Shown in pieces: positions 20,485-30,526 of a DNA stretch of 64,000 nt (positions are counted from its first letter, which is position 1; each line of letters opens with the position of its first letter). This DNA comes from Pyrus communis (taxonomy: Eukaryota > Streptophyta > Magnoliopsida > Rosales > Rosaceae). Made by a program: the position numbers and the translations under genes. The stretch lies in contig NC_084803.1 in assembly GCF_963583255.1 (NCBI RefSeq), forward strand, positions 11,320,122 to 11,384,121, in the 5' to 3' direction. The notes below the pieces were generated by a model. The model worked only from the letters and a program-made list of their open reading frames with translations. It searched no databases and was not told the origin of the DNA.

Positions 20485-21641
20485 CAGAACAAGATTCAAA
20501 TAATACATAACGTATTTGTTAAATAATAATAAGGTGTCCATATGGTTCTTCAAATAAACTCTAAAATGATTATCATCTAATTCAATTACCATATGACTTT
20601 AGATTTGGGTAAGACGATCTTAGAGGAAAGAATAGAAGTTTCGAACCGTTGAAAAAAGTTACGGAATGAGTAATATAAGATGCAATGCTGCTAGTGCTAG
20701 ATAAACTTAAGAACTAAAATTATCCCTGTTATAACTTAAACATAAAAAAACAAGAGCCCGCAACTAATTAAAAGGAAAAAGAGAAATTAAAGAAAATAAA
20801 AGCAGAAAGTTTCACGCGTGAAATCTTCCAGTCAGCAGAGAGGCAACCGTCTTTCACCGGGGTTTACTCTTTGAAGAAAGGTTCTCCATCTCCCTCTCCC
20901 ATAACTTTTTTTTTACTTTTTTGCGTATGAAAAAGGAGAGCAGCACATGCTTTATATTTTGCTCCGTCAACGGAAAATTTGAATTCTCTTCAAGCTTCTC
21001 CAAAGGAATTTTCCTTGTGGCTTTCCTGATTGTTAATTGCAGCTTCTATTAATTTAGATTGTTCTGAAATAGTGAGCAATTGTATGCTTTCTTTAACGTC
21101 CTCTCAACTTGATTCTTCAATTTGGGATGTTGCAGTTGATTTCGTCGCATGAAAAGTTTTTCGCGCATGAAAGAAGCTTTGCCGCTGGAAGTCCAGACAC
21201 GGCTTGAACGCCGCTTGCTTTTCTAGTTCTTATTTTATTTTATATTTTTGCAAATGAGTGTTTTGATTAGGTATAAGATAAATGATTTAAGCTTATAAAT
21301 TAATCTACTGTTAGATTAATCCGATGACTTATATTAAGGAGAATTTCACAAGGTCCTCAAAATGAGGATCATAGGTGAACGGCATTGCTATAAGATGTGA
21401 GAATGTGTATAGGTCATGATTGGGGACACATTTTTTCAGCTAACAATAAAATCCCAAAATGTCAAAACAAACTTGTTTTCCATGCCATTGCCAACACAAC
21501 AAATATCAACTAACCATAAATTCTTGACAACATTAATTCTTCAAAATCTACCAAACTCAAAACATCAAGCCTTCCAGTTCAAATTAATAAAAATGTATGG
21601 TTTGATACTATATTATTAATGTAATCTAGCAGCCTCCCTCC
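20485..21641. other. Intergenic, no gene recognised
   Basis: Mixed AT-rich sequence. A short inverted scrap at 21353-21370 (aaggtcctcaaaatgaggatc) resembles the ends of MITE family A. Small open frames here have no family signal. Confidence 0.35.
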
Positions 21642-22902
21642 TCAAGAACTGCTTTCGATCGACGTCTCCAAAATCCCACAAGTTTCTTGGCGTCCACTTT
21701 TGTTGACAATTTTCTTGGCACACTCCAACCAAGCGGTATACTTGGCTTCATATTTCTCAGCAAAAGGTTCCTCGCAAATTTTAAACCCAAGATTTTCGAG
21801 CAATCCTTTAGCCCTAAGCTTTGCAAAATACTCCTTTCGCTCCTTTCGTCTGGACCAAATACCGCCGCCACCAGGAGGTCCATAGTCACGATAGACCACC
21901 TTTTTCCTAGCCACATAAGTCACTTCATCATTTGACTCTGTAGTCCTCTTGGCAGTTGTGAAATGCTGCGAAGCACTAATTCTCCTATGAGTATTATCAC
22001 CAGCAGCCTCCCTCCTCAAGTCTGATCAATATGTACATATATATTTATGTGTAAATCATTAATTTACAGATTATCAAATTAATCTATGTATATGAATAGA
22101 AAGAGGCAGATAAAAATCTCAAACTCCAACTAGTTAAAAACGAGTAATATGCATAAAGTGTCCTTCATAGAACCTTCAATTTACTTGGTTTTTCTCGTAA
22201 GATTGGAACAAATCCTATAGATCATAAAAAATATTTATGTACTATTTTTTTCTTTTGCTAAATATTGTCAGTCATATATGCAAGAACACTAATTCAACAT
22301 CAAGAAGGGAGTCCGTCGAAAAACCCTAATTGAAATCCTAAATTGACACGGTGTTCATCGACAAACCAATTCAACATCGAGAAAGGTGTTTGTCGAAAAG
22401 CCCTAATTGAAACCCTAAATTGACACGGTATTTGTCGACGAATCCTAATTTAACATCAAGAAGGGTGTTCGTTGACAAACTCTAATTCAAACTCCAAATT
22501 GCTTCATCATGTTATATAAGTGTTTGGACCCAAAATTACACTATTGGCCGGAGCAATCGAACATAGGCTAAGTAGTTTTTAAGGGCAACAAGAGGATACG
22601 AGTTTTTATAAGTTTCAAAACAAATCTTTTTGGCCCCTTTTCGTTTGCTAAAAGTACTACACCACAATTTAAATATTCTAGTCAATCAAATTCTTTAGAG
22701 AAACATATTCCCAAAAATAACAGCATGAAACAGAAATTTACCAGTTTCTTCATGTGGTGGTGGATAATTGACATACACAGCGCGTAATGGATCGTAATCA
22801 ACAAGCTTGCCGGAAGCCTACAACAACAAAAATTCGTAATCAACAATCTTGCCAGAAAGAAATTGATCTATCGTCTGAGCGAGACAGAGAGAAACTTACC
22901 AT
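21642..22902 (-). CDS. Small three-exon protein, function unknown (152 aa)
   Basis: Exons (minus strand) are 22902-22900, 22817-22742 and 22021-21642, with gt-ag junctions in correct phase and 459 coding bases including stop. The protein begins MASGKLVDYDPLRAVYVNYP and continues PPHEE. A basic middle follows (RRISASQHFTTAK, ARKKVVYRDYGPPGGGG). The C-terminal part is charged and probably helical (RRKERKEYFAKLRAKGLLEN, EKYEAKYTAWLECAKKIV). The first coding exon is only the ATG: the intron begins directly after it. I do not recognise the family. The compact conserved-looking N-terminus and glycine turn suggest a real small protein. There is no signal peptide or membrane helix. The second intron (22022-22741) contains the tandem repeat at 22290-22500. 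Confidence 0.7.
22290..22500. repeat. Degenerate tandem repeat, about 65-75-bp units
   Basis: Three units share attcaacatcgagaagggtgt, tgtcgaaaaaccctaattga and aatcctaaattgacacgg. It lies in the second intron of the small minus-strand gene. It is probably non-coding. Confidence 0.6.
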
Positions 22903-23854
22903 CAGGTTCGAGGTAGGGAGTCGTGAGATATGAGAGAGAATAAGAAGCAAGACGCCAACGAGAAAGTTAGCAGACGAAGATTTTGAATTTTACAAGAGGG
23001 TGGGATGCACTCCCAATTTATAGCGATCTTTTGTTGGAGTCGGTTCAATTCCCTCTTTCCTTTTTTTCGTTGACAAAATTCTCTCAATTATTTATTTTTT
23101 TATTCCATGCAATTTCTTGTTTTGGCGAAAATCTCCACTCTTTATCTTGTCGTTTTGAAAAACCGAAAAATCTTCACTCTTTAATTAATAATTAATGCTG
23201 GAAAATCGTTGGAAAATAATTAAAAGAAAAAAAACCAGTTTTCTTTTTTATTTTTTAAAAAACGTAACAACTAGTTTTAAGTTTTATTCCATGCAATTTC
23301 TAACTTTTCTTAACACGGTTGTAGCATTAACCCTCCTTTAAAACTGTGTCATATGTTGATGCTAATGCATTTTTTTGTATTTTATGTTCCATGATGATAA
23401 TTCTTTTCTTAAGTGCAACTTTGATTTATAATATTCACTTGTGTATGGATGGTTTCTGGCTTCTGCAATCATATGTACTATCTCTTGCTGATTAATAACG
23501 CATCTTATCCAAAAATAATAATAATTAAGTACATATTGTAAATAGTATTGTAATAAGAATGTGACTGTGCCACTTCGTAACACTTCGTACTACGGTCTAA
23601 TGATATTCATCTTCATTTGTAAGTGAGAGGTCTTAGGTTCAATTTTCGCCAAAGGCAAATTTAAACGACATTATTGCTAGCCCATTGTGAGGCTAAGTCA
23701 ACCCTTAGATAATATCTTTTGTTTAAAAAATGATAATAATAAGAATGTGATTGTGATTGTGTGTAAACTAGAAATAGAAATCTAATACAATTTGGGAGAT
23801 CTAATTACATTATGATTTGTATTACTTGGAGGGCAAGTAAAGTCTAAGTAGGAG
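22903..23854. other. 5' flank of the small gene, then intergenic
   Basis: 22903-23050 would be the 5' UTR and promoter of the minus-strand gene. Beyond that the DNA is AT-rich. No gene was recognised. Confidence 0.35.
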
Positions 23855-23925
23855 TGTAAGATCCCACATCGCCCAGGGGAGTGATCCTTCTATGTATATT
23901 CTCATCTCTACCTAGCACGAGGCTT

Positions 23926-24036
23926 TTTGGGAGCTCACTGGCTTCGGGTTTCGTAGGAACTTTGAAGTTAAGTGAGTAGTGCGCGAGAGCACTCCCATGA
24001 TGGGTAACCCACTGGGAAGTTCTCGTGTAAGTTCCC
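23926..24036 (+). other. 5S rRNA-derived segment in the Cassandra 5' LTR
   Basis: The stretch from tagcacgaggctttttggga through aggaactttgaagttaagtg to aacccactgggaagttctcgtgt follows plant 5S rRNA order, including the internal promoter region (A box, intermediate element, C box: gaagttaag, gagagcac, gatgggtaaccc). It is diverged and embedded in an LTR, so it is not a 5S gene. In Cassandra it is thought to drive Pol III transcription. Confidence 0.8.
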
Positions 24037-24243
24037 ATAAACAAAACCGTGAAGGCATGATCGGGGCCCAAAGCGGACAATATCGTGCTACGGTGGTGGA
24101 GCGGGCCCGGGATGTGGTAGACCCTAGGCGTGGATGTGACAATTTGGTATCAGAGCCTAACCCTGGCCGTGGTGTGCCGACAAAGACGTCGGGCCCCTAA
24201 GGGGGGGTGGATTGTAAGATCCCACATCGTCCAGGGGAGTGAT

Positions 24244-24303
<60 letters not shown>

Positions 24304-24317
24304 TTATCTCTACCTAG

Positions 24318-24435
24318 CACGAGGCTTTTTGGGAGTTCATTGGCTTCGGGTTCCGTAGGAACTCCGAAGTTAAGCGAGTAGCGTGCGAGAGCACTTCCAT
24401 GATAGGTGACCCACTGGAAAGTTCTCGTGTGAGTT
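24318..24435 (+). other. 5S rRNA-derived segment in the Cassandra 3' LTR
   Basis: This copy is closer to 5S in parts than the 5' LTR copy: aggaactccgaagttaagcg, gcgtgcgagagcac, gataggtgacccactggaaa, gttctcgtgtgag. The differences between the two copies (for example gaactttga versus gaactccga) show how much the LTRs have diverged since insertion. Confidence 0.8.
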
Positions 24436-24543
24436 CCCAGAAACAAAACCGTAAGGGCATGCTCAGGGCCCAAAGCAGACAATATCATGCTACAGTGGTG
24501 GAACGGACCCGGGATGTGGTGGACCCTAGGTCGAGATGTGACA

Positions 24544-24960
24544 AGAAGAATTCACAAGTATAGCAGGCCCCTCTTTCTCATTCTCAAATTATTTTCACAA
24601 CACAATATAAACGAAAGCCATTGATTGGCAATGCATTTTTTGTTATATAATTATAATATATTTTTTAGGTAAAACAATAACGGTTTTATTAGAACGTCCA
24701 TAAAAAGTGCAAACTTCAAACCAAACAGAACAAACACAAAAACCATAAAACATAGCCAACTACTCTTAAGGGCTATTATCAACCATGATAAGTTATAAAT
24801 ATCCTCACTTAGTACAAAAGTTTAATAACCAGCAGGATCTCATATCTCACTCAGTCTCTCTCTTCCCTCTCGCTCATCTCGCCCTCTTTCTCACTCCATA
24901 GCCTTCCTCCGGTCTCTCTTCCCTCTATCTCACTCCGTAGCCTTCCTCCTCATCCTCTTG
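24544..24960. other. Intergenic with dispersed repeat copy 2
   Basis: 24655-24815 is the second copy of the repeat described at 9510-9745. 24830-24960 is C/T-rich (ctctctcttccctctcgctc) and looks like a plant 5' leader preceding the pseudo-exon at 24961. Confidence 0.5.
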
Positions 24961-25066
24961 ACGAGGAAGGTGGTGAAGACGCAGTGCAAGACTGAGGAGG
25001 TAGAGCCTGGAAATTCGTCAGGAAGTGCGAAAAGGCTAAGCAGCTTCTCAAGGACTGCGCCGGCCG
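24961..25066 (+). pseudogene. Mal d 1 / Fra a 1-associated protein-like exon, frameshifted
   Basis: The frame gives TRKVVKTQCKTEEVEPG, and after loss of one base KFVRKCEKAKQLLKDCAGR, ending at a gt donor (cggccggtaaat). This order resembles my recollection of the Rosaceae Mal d 1-associated protein family, myeloid-leukaemia-factor-like plant proteins with a conserved CxTEEVEPGKFxRKCEKxxxLLKDCxGRP segment. The single-base lesion lies at the EPG/K junction (cctggaaattc). Neither the N-terminal exon nor the following PxEVV... exon was found nearby, so this is an isolated fragment. Confidence 0.55.
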
Positions 25067-27527
25067 GTAAATCTCAATCTCTCTCATTCTTTCTATCGAT
25101 TTTCTCCATTTCCCTAAAACCCAATGGCAAATTGGGAATATTTTATCTAGGGTTTCTGTGAATTATTGGAAATTGCCTAATGGTGTCACTTTGATTTTGT
25201 CATATCGTTTTGAAATTGGCATGTGATGTTTTGATATTGTATCATTATTGAAATTGGCCTGTGATGTTTTGATGTTTTGAGAGCTCTGCTTTTCGTGCTT
25301 GTTGATGCTGACTTTACACTCTGAGCCTTTTTTTTTTTTTTTTAATACATAATTTCTGAATTTTTTGTGTTGATTTTGGTTTTTAAACGATTGGGTCATT
25401 GGAAAGGCAACAAATTAGAGTATCTGATTCACTTGTTTCGATAGCATAATTAGTGTTGTACGTTGCTGATAAGAAGATGGGAACTAAGATTCTAGCATTT
25501 GCCTTTTACTTGCAAAAGGTTTTTGCATTCAGATGTTCCCACATCCAAATTAAAAATAAGTTAATTGCATTTGTGTAATTTAATTGGGGCTTGGAAAGGC
25601 AACAAATTAGAGTCTTTGATGTTCTAAATGCAGTGGGGCTTTCAGTGTTGTAGGAAATGTTGTTATCTCAGATGGTACGTACAATACAATATTTCTGTGA
25701 ATTGTTAATTTGGGGATTTTTATGCTATTTGTTCCTTGATAAATTGTTTGAGATTAATTTGAACGATGCCCCAAAAACATCAACAAGTATGCGTGTAGAA
25801 TTGGTTAGCAGCTGGTAAAACGTTTTATGCTTGTATGAAAAAAGTTACATTGACATTAGAGCTGAACACTATAATTGTTTGGTATGGGGCTGAATGTAGT
25901 AAAACATTTATAAGCACCATATCTCCGAATGTCTTTCGCAGTCTTTGGGACGTAATTGGAGCTATCTAGTGTTGTAGTGCATAAAAAGGAACCTTTTCGT
26001 TTTCTTCCCTTGTTTGAGTATCAGCGGTTTATATGTTGCGATAACTAGCTTTGGGTGGTTGGAACAAGAAGAAGACGAAGAAGAAGAATAAGGGTTTGTG
26101 CAAATTTGTGAATTTTAAGCAATGTATCAATGCAATTCAAATTAGGGGTTCAAATTGTTTTGTAGGATTTGGGAGGGTTTTGCTGGAGGGGGGGAATGAA
26201 GGAGAAGAAGAAGAAGAAGGATTAGGGTTTTAGTTGGAAGTTTTGCTATTGTAACTGGAAAGGGTTTTTCTAGAATTTCAATTTTATGATGAAAATATTT
26301 ATTCCAATCGTCGTTCTATCTCCGACTAATCCATCCTCATGCCTCATATCCAATGCTAGGTTTCGTGATTGTTCGGGTTATGAATTTTGTACTTATGCAT
26401 AATATTTTTCTGGTATTGGTAAATCATCTTTCGACTATTTTGCTAGTCGTGAGGTGTGTTCCAACTATTAAGGTGTCATTCTATTAGGGGATTGGATGCT
26501 TTTGTTTGCACCATTTTTTTTCTCATCACACTACTAAAATGTTTTTGTTTGCACCATTTTTTTCTCAGCCATCACCCCTTTGTCATGCTCGTCTCTCTAC
26601 TTAAAGTAAGTCTAATTACAAATTATGAAATTGTGAAATTAAGGATTTTGATTGTGAATTGAGATGAATTTTAGAATTTAGGGTTTTAATTTGGGATAAA
26701 TTATTACGGCATGGAATGGTATTCAGGGTTTAAAAATTTGTGAATGGTTGAAATGGGGATTGAATCAGGGTTTTTATTTGGGATAAATTATTAGGAAATG
26801 GGTTGAATTTCAAGGTTTAAGAATTTCATCGTTGTTTCTTGTTTGTAGTTTGAAGCAATTTCGGTATAGATTTTCAATTCCCAGCCAGCCAACAGGTATT
26901 GACCCAGGTTAGCATATTGCTCAAGGACTTGGTTCTATTTCTTCACTATTTTCTTCTTTGAATGTCCTCAATTTTTTTCTTTCTAAATACAATATTATGC
27001 GTGTCATTTTCTTGTTAGAATTTACAGTATTTGACTCAAATGCTTGGAGGAAATGTATAGAAAATGTTTAGCTGCTCGATACACATAGGCATACCCTAAA
27101 TTCCATTTTGTTTTATCAGTTGAGCATTTCCTTGTCCACATTTACAGTCAGATGAACATTTCACTTGATTAAACATGGTGTGTTCATTGGTAATGAAAAT
27201 AAACTAGATGTTTGTTCTCACTTTGATACTGGGCTGCAATTTTTGAGACAATTCCATAGCCGCCCTGATTTAGTTAGGTTATATACTTTCTCGCTTAATA
27301 CTTTTATACTTGTGCATTCCATTCCTTAATCTTGTGAGGATGACTACACAAGCATTTTGACACCTTTAAATCATGACTTAATTATAAAGCAGAAGCTGTG
27401 GAAATTGAAAATTATTGGTTTATTACATTCTGGTATGTGTTTTCTTCTTGACAGTTTGAAACACTTGGGAAATGTTTAAGATATAGATATAGAACTTCAT
27501 TAATGTTGTATGATCTATGTGGAGGCT
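25067..27527. other. AT/T-rich intron-like DNA, no coding recognised
   Basis: Long T-rich stretches and many short frames are present. The purine-rich block at 26060-26100 and 26200-26225 (aagaagaagacgaagaaga) makes a low-complexity ORF that I do not accept. The segment may be intron of the pseudogene starting at 24961, or of the CACTA-type gene whose end lies at 29.2-29.7 kb. Confidence 0.35.
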
Positions 27528-27864
27528 ACTTCTTGTTAGGGGTGGGCACGGTGCGGTTCGGTGCGGTTCCACCCCTAAACTGAAACCGGAACCGAAATAT
27601 ATTAACGGTTCGATTCGGTGCGGTTCCACTTAAATTTATTACTAGAACTTTACGGTTCGGTCTACACCGGTTCCGATCCGGTTCTTGCCGGTTTACGGTT
27701 CCTAATAATAAATTATTTGAACCACATCTAGTTTGATCCACATTAACATCCAAGCAGAAATTAGTCTATATCCCGAAAATCACAACCGTCATATTTTGTA
27801 CAGCTACCATAGCTCAAACACTGACTGATACCAGCAAGCAAAGTTCCACAGCTCCAGTTTTGAA

Positions 27865-28155
27865 CTAACCCTGCATGTTATCTGCGTGATAGCTATCGAG
27901 TTCCTTGTCGAGTTCATCAACCGACTTCTCCACAGGCTTCTTCCTCCCTTCTCCACCACGACCACGCCCGCGTCCACGACCACTGCCGTTGCCACTCCCA
28001 CGTGGTTTGCCACGACCATTTCTGTTCCCTCCACGACTGCTCCTACTACAAAATCCAAAATCATTGTAACTGTAATCACGGCTTGAAATAGCAGTCAGAG
28101 GATAATTGAAAAAAGTCTGGTTAAAAGTAGATTTCAAAGTAGACCTCCTGAACAA
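27865..28155 (-). pseudogene. ALY/REF (THO complex subunit 4)-like C-terminal exon, captured
   Basis: The frame contains an RGG-rich stretch (GRGKPRGSGNGSGRGRGRGR) followed by KKPVEKSVDELDKELDSYHA and DNMQG, then TAG. This is the C-terminal UAP56-binding tail of plant ALY/REF mRNA-export adaptors, where KxxEDLDxELDxYHAxAM is typical. The N-terminal part of the frame (TLKSTFNQTFFNYPLTAISS) does not look like an ALY RRM, and no RRM was found. It lies inside the Pack-MULE, on the strand opposite to the surrounding CACTA remnant. Confidence 0.7.
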
Positions 28156-28588
28156 CCACCATGTCGGCAGCTATTACTTAATGCAGAAACTTAATAAATC
28201 ATAAGACAAGATTTCTAGCTTAGAACTCCAGCCAAATTTTTTTTTGCAAAATTTTTTTTTAACAGACAATCAAGTAGCTAGTAAATGCATAATTAAGTGC
28301 CATAACCGTAAAAAAGAGACAAAATTGACATAAATGTAGGAGGAACACAGTTGACCACCTACACCATCATCACATAACAATAACACCAAAAAACCACAGA
28401 AGGTTCCACATTGCGGAGAGTTTTTTGGTTTTTGATTCTCAAAATGGTATATCATTTGGTCCAGTAGTAAGCTCCAAAGATAAAGTGCAAATGAATTATG
28501 CAACTACCACGTTTTTCAAAAGCTACTTGCATAAATGTTTGATAAGTTTTCTTACAACAAAACAATTCGAAAAACCCAGAAAAATTAC

Positions 28589-28654
28589 CTTTAGCTTTGC
28601 TGATTGCGCTGCTGTATTCATCCTCTGACTTAATGACAACAATGTTTGTGGAAC
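28589..28654 (-). pseudogene. Thioredoxin-o-like second exon, captured
   Basis: A 66-bp exon with ag acceptor and gt donor encodes STNIVVIKSEDEYSSAISKAK. This resembles the N-terminal segment (NIVLIKSEEEFNxALxKxQD) of plant mitochondrial thioredoxin o before the WCGPC active site. The active-site exon is absent. A preceding stretch (about 28772-28880) is C/T-rich and Ser/Pro-rich on the minus strand, and could be the transit-peptide exon, but it has no ATG in frame. Confidence 0.5.
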
Positions 28655-29198
28655 CTGAAATTCAAGTTAATCAAGAATTCAATTTAATGAGCTATTCCAA
28701 AACCCAAAATTCAAAAATTGAAACTTTGAACAATGGCTGAAACAATAACAAAAAAAGGTAGGGAGTACCCGAGGGCGAGGAGAGAGGTCGAAGCTGCAGA
28801 AAGCGAGGGTTTGGCAGGCAGAAATGAGCGGCGTGCGTGAAGGTGAAGCCGTGATGAAGGTGTTAGGTGTCTCCGTGTGTGTGTAAGTGAAAATGAACCC
28901 TAATTGGGATAGGATCCTCTGCTTTGCAATTTAGTGAAACCAATTTTTTCAACCTATTATACCACAACATGTGTGTGTATATATAATTTATTTATTTATT
29001 ATTAATAAAACGGTTCGGTTCGGTTCGAACGGTTCTTGGTCCTTCGAAACCGGAACCGGAACCGGTTTGAACGGTTCGGTTCAGTTTTTCACTCAAAGTT
29101 GACTTTTCCGGTCAACACGGTTTTTTTCGGTTTTTTTTCTTACGGTTCGATGCGGTTTTGCGGTTTGGCGGTTTTTATGCCCACCCCTACTTCTTGTT

Positions 29199-30094
29199 GT
29201 TGCAGCTGCTTCACCTTTGCGATGTATTCAGCCATTGCTTGTTCTTTGTTCTATGGTGGATAAGGGCATTGTTGTTCTCCAAGAAGCAACATCGCAGCTT
29301 CTCCCGGAGACCCCGATTGAGGACGTCACTGTACCCGAGGATGCAAGTCTTCGGATCGTGATTTAGGTCCTGGATCAGAAGTTCGGTGTCATGGCAAGGT
29401 TGTTCGATGTATGGGGAAGGTAGGGGTTCGTGAGACGGGTGCCTCATCTTCCAGATCATCCACATGAGAGGTCAATGCCCTGAAGGAGGAAGTGACAACT
29501 CTAAAAGGTCAGCTTGCAGCCCAGGGCGAGCAGATGAGGGCCCAGGGTGAGCAGCTGAGTGCCTATGATGAGCAGATAAGGGCCCAGAACGAGAAGATGA
29601 GTGTGATTGTACAGGTCTTAAAGATGTTCGGCCTTCAAATCCCGATGATAGCACCTGATCTTGCTCCGCCTTCGACTTGCCAGCCACTTTGCCTAGCTGA
29701 TACCTAGTAGCATGATGTATTAAACTTAGAAGACTTGTAGTTTTTTCTTTTTTGTTCAGACATATTGTGTGTACATTTTCATATATTTTATAATTAAATA
29801 CTTTTTCTTGGTTTATTAATTATTGTTTAGAATTTAATTACAATATTTATAAAAAATTAAATAAATAAAAATTGCCAAAAAAAAAAGGGTTTCTGCGACG
29901 AAGAAGTGATCTACGTCGCATAAAACCACTTAGTGCGACATAGGTCACTTCTTCGTCGCGCAAACCCTACTATCACTGCCTTGGCACGACGACTTATGCG
30001 TGATGAAGGTTCGTTGTGCTAATTTTTGCGCGACGTTTTTTTGACTTTGCGCGATGAATGACCTCCATCGCGCAAAGTGTTTTTTGTACTAGTA
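29199..30094 (+). mobile_element. CACTA-type transposon 3' portion with coiled-coil ORF end
   Basis: After the MULE insertion the host sequence resumes with an acceptor-like ttgttgcag. From 29473 an open frame runs ALKEEVTTLKGQLAAQGEQM, then three more copies of a RAQGEQ-type heptad unit, and ends in LCLADT and TAG (29707). This matches the repetitive coiled-coil tail of plant CACTA/En-Spm ORF products. Subterminal repeats GCGACGAAGAAGTGATC, GTCGCGCAAA and GCGCGAC (29890-30080) and the end ttttttgtactagta (about 30094) fit the CACTAGTACAAAAAA terminus. The last base is mutated. The 5' end was not found. Confidence 0.65.
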
Positions 30095-30196
30095 TTGCAT
30101 GCCTGCAAGTATCCTCATAATATTCACTGGCGTTCTAATTTCTAAACGTTAAAGACACGCCTTGCATTGGCTCAATAAACACCATGATAACATACT

Positions 30197-30525
30197 TTAC
30201 TTGTACATCTTGCACGACGACATGTTCTTCTTGGTTACCTCCATCATTACCTTGCCAACTGCAATCTCAAAATCTTCCTTCGTTACATGAACCCGTCTCT
30301 CCCTCAAAGCAAACATGCCAGCTTCTGTGCAAACGGCCTGCACTATGGGGAAAAAAAGAGCATAAAAGATTTGATACAGCAGACAAAACTTCTCGTAGTG
30401 ATACACCCCTCAGATAAAAAGAAAAGTACCTTCAGTTCTGCACCAGATGCACCATTCATCTTCTCTTCACTCTTCTTCAGGTCAACTCCATCCATTAAAT
30501 CTATTATTCTCGAATGAATTTTCAA
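30197..30525 (-). pseudogene. RPT6-like 26S proteasome ATPase, C-terminal two exons only
   Basis: Exons 30525-30430 (KIHSRIIDLMDGVDLKKSEE, KMNGASGAELK) and 30337-30197 ([40 protein letters not shown], then SCKMYK and TAA) have correct gt-ag junctions. They form the C-terminal helical lid of RPT6 (regulatory subunit 8). The family tail usually ends NMSLRKLWK; here it is NMSSCKMYK, so the terminal HbYX-like or gate-contact residues are altered. No upstream ATPase exons (Walker A/B) lie to the right, so this is a 5'-truncated copy. The frame is open, which suggests recent truncation. Confidence 0.8.
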
Positions 30526-30526
30526 G

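Larger units (their letters stand above)
23855..24543 (+). mobile_element. Complete Cassandra-type TRIM retrotransposon
   Basis: The 5' LTR is 23855-24141 and the 3' LTR 24213-24543. Both begin TGTAAGATCCCACATCG and end GATGTGACA. Between them lie the primer-binding site TGGTATCAGAGCC (24145-24157) and a purine tract aagggggggtgga (24199-24211) just before the 3' LTR. The interior is only about 70 bp with no coding capacity, as in terminal-repeat retrotransposons in miniature. Each LTR carries a 5S-rRNA-like segment, the hallmark of Cassandra. The LTRs differ by a (TA)n expansion of about 55 bp in the 3' copy (24247-24301) and many point changes. Flanks aggag and agaag may be a decayed 5-bp duplication. 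Confidence 0.9.
27538..29188. mobile_element. Pack-MULE-like element with perfect 10-bp target duplication
   Basis: The ends AGGGGTGGGCA and TGCCCACCCCT are perfect 11-bp inverted repeats. ACTTCTTGTT flanks the element on both sides (27528-27537 and 29189-29198), a 10-bp duplication within the Mutator-like range. Subterminal arrays of ggttcggtgcggttcc and ggttcggttcggttcg type face each other (27555-27710 and 29008-29170). The interior holds minus-strand fragments of at least two host genes (27865-28155, 28589-28654). No transposase is present. It is inserted in the CACTA-type remnant that continues at 29199. Confidence 0.8.

Noticed and set aside
24145..24157. tRNA gene or tRNA fragment (TGGTATCAGAGCC)
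   Set aside because: This is the primer-binding site complementary to initiator-Met tRNA; no cloverleaf exists around it. The same applies to 8794-8805.
23926..24435. Two 5S rRNA genes
   Set aside because: Both 5S-like segments lie at equivalent positions in the LTRs of one Cassandra element and carry substitutions and altered ends.
24130..24488. Open frames of 80 codons with YIYIYI runs
   Set aside because: They are produced by the (TA)n tract inside the Cassandra LTR.
26051..26233. Lys/Glu-rich 60-codon frame
   Set aside because: Low-complexity AAG/GAA repeats; no flanking exons or family match.
29892..30080. CRISPR-like or regulatory repeat (GCGACG/GTCGCGC words)
   Set aside because: The words are subterminal inverted repeats of the CACTA element and are irregularly spaced; this is a plant genome.
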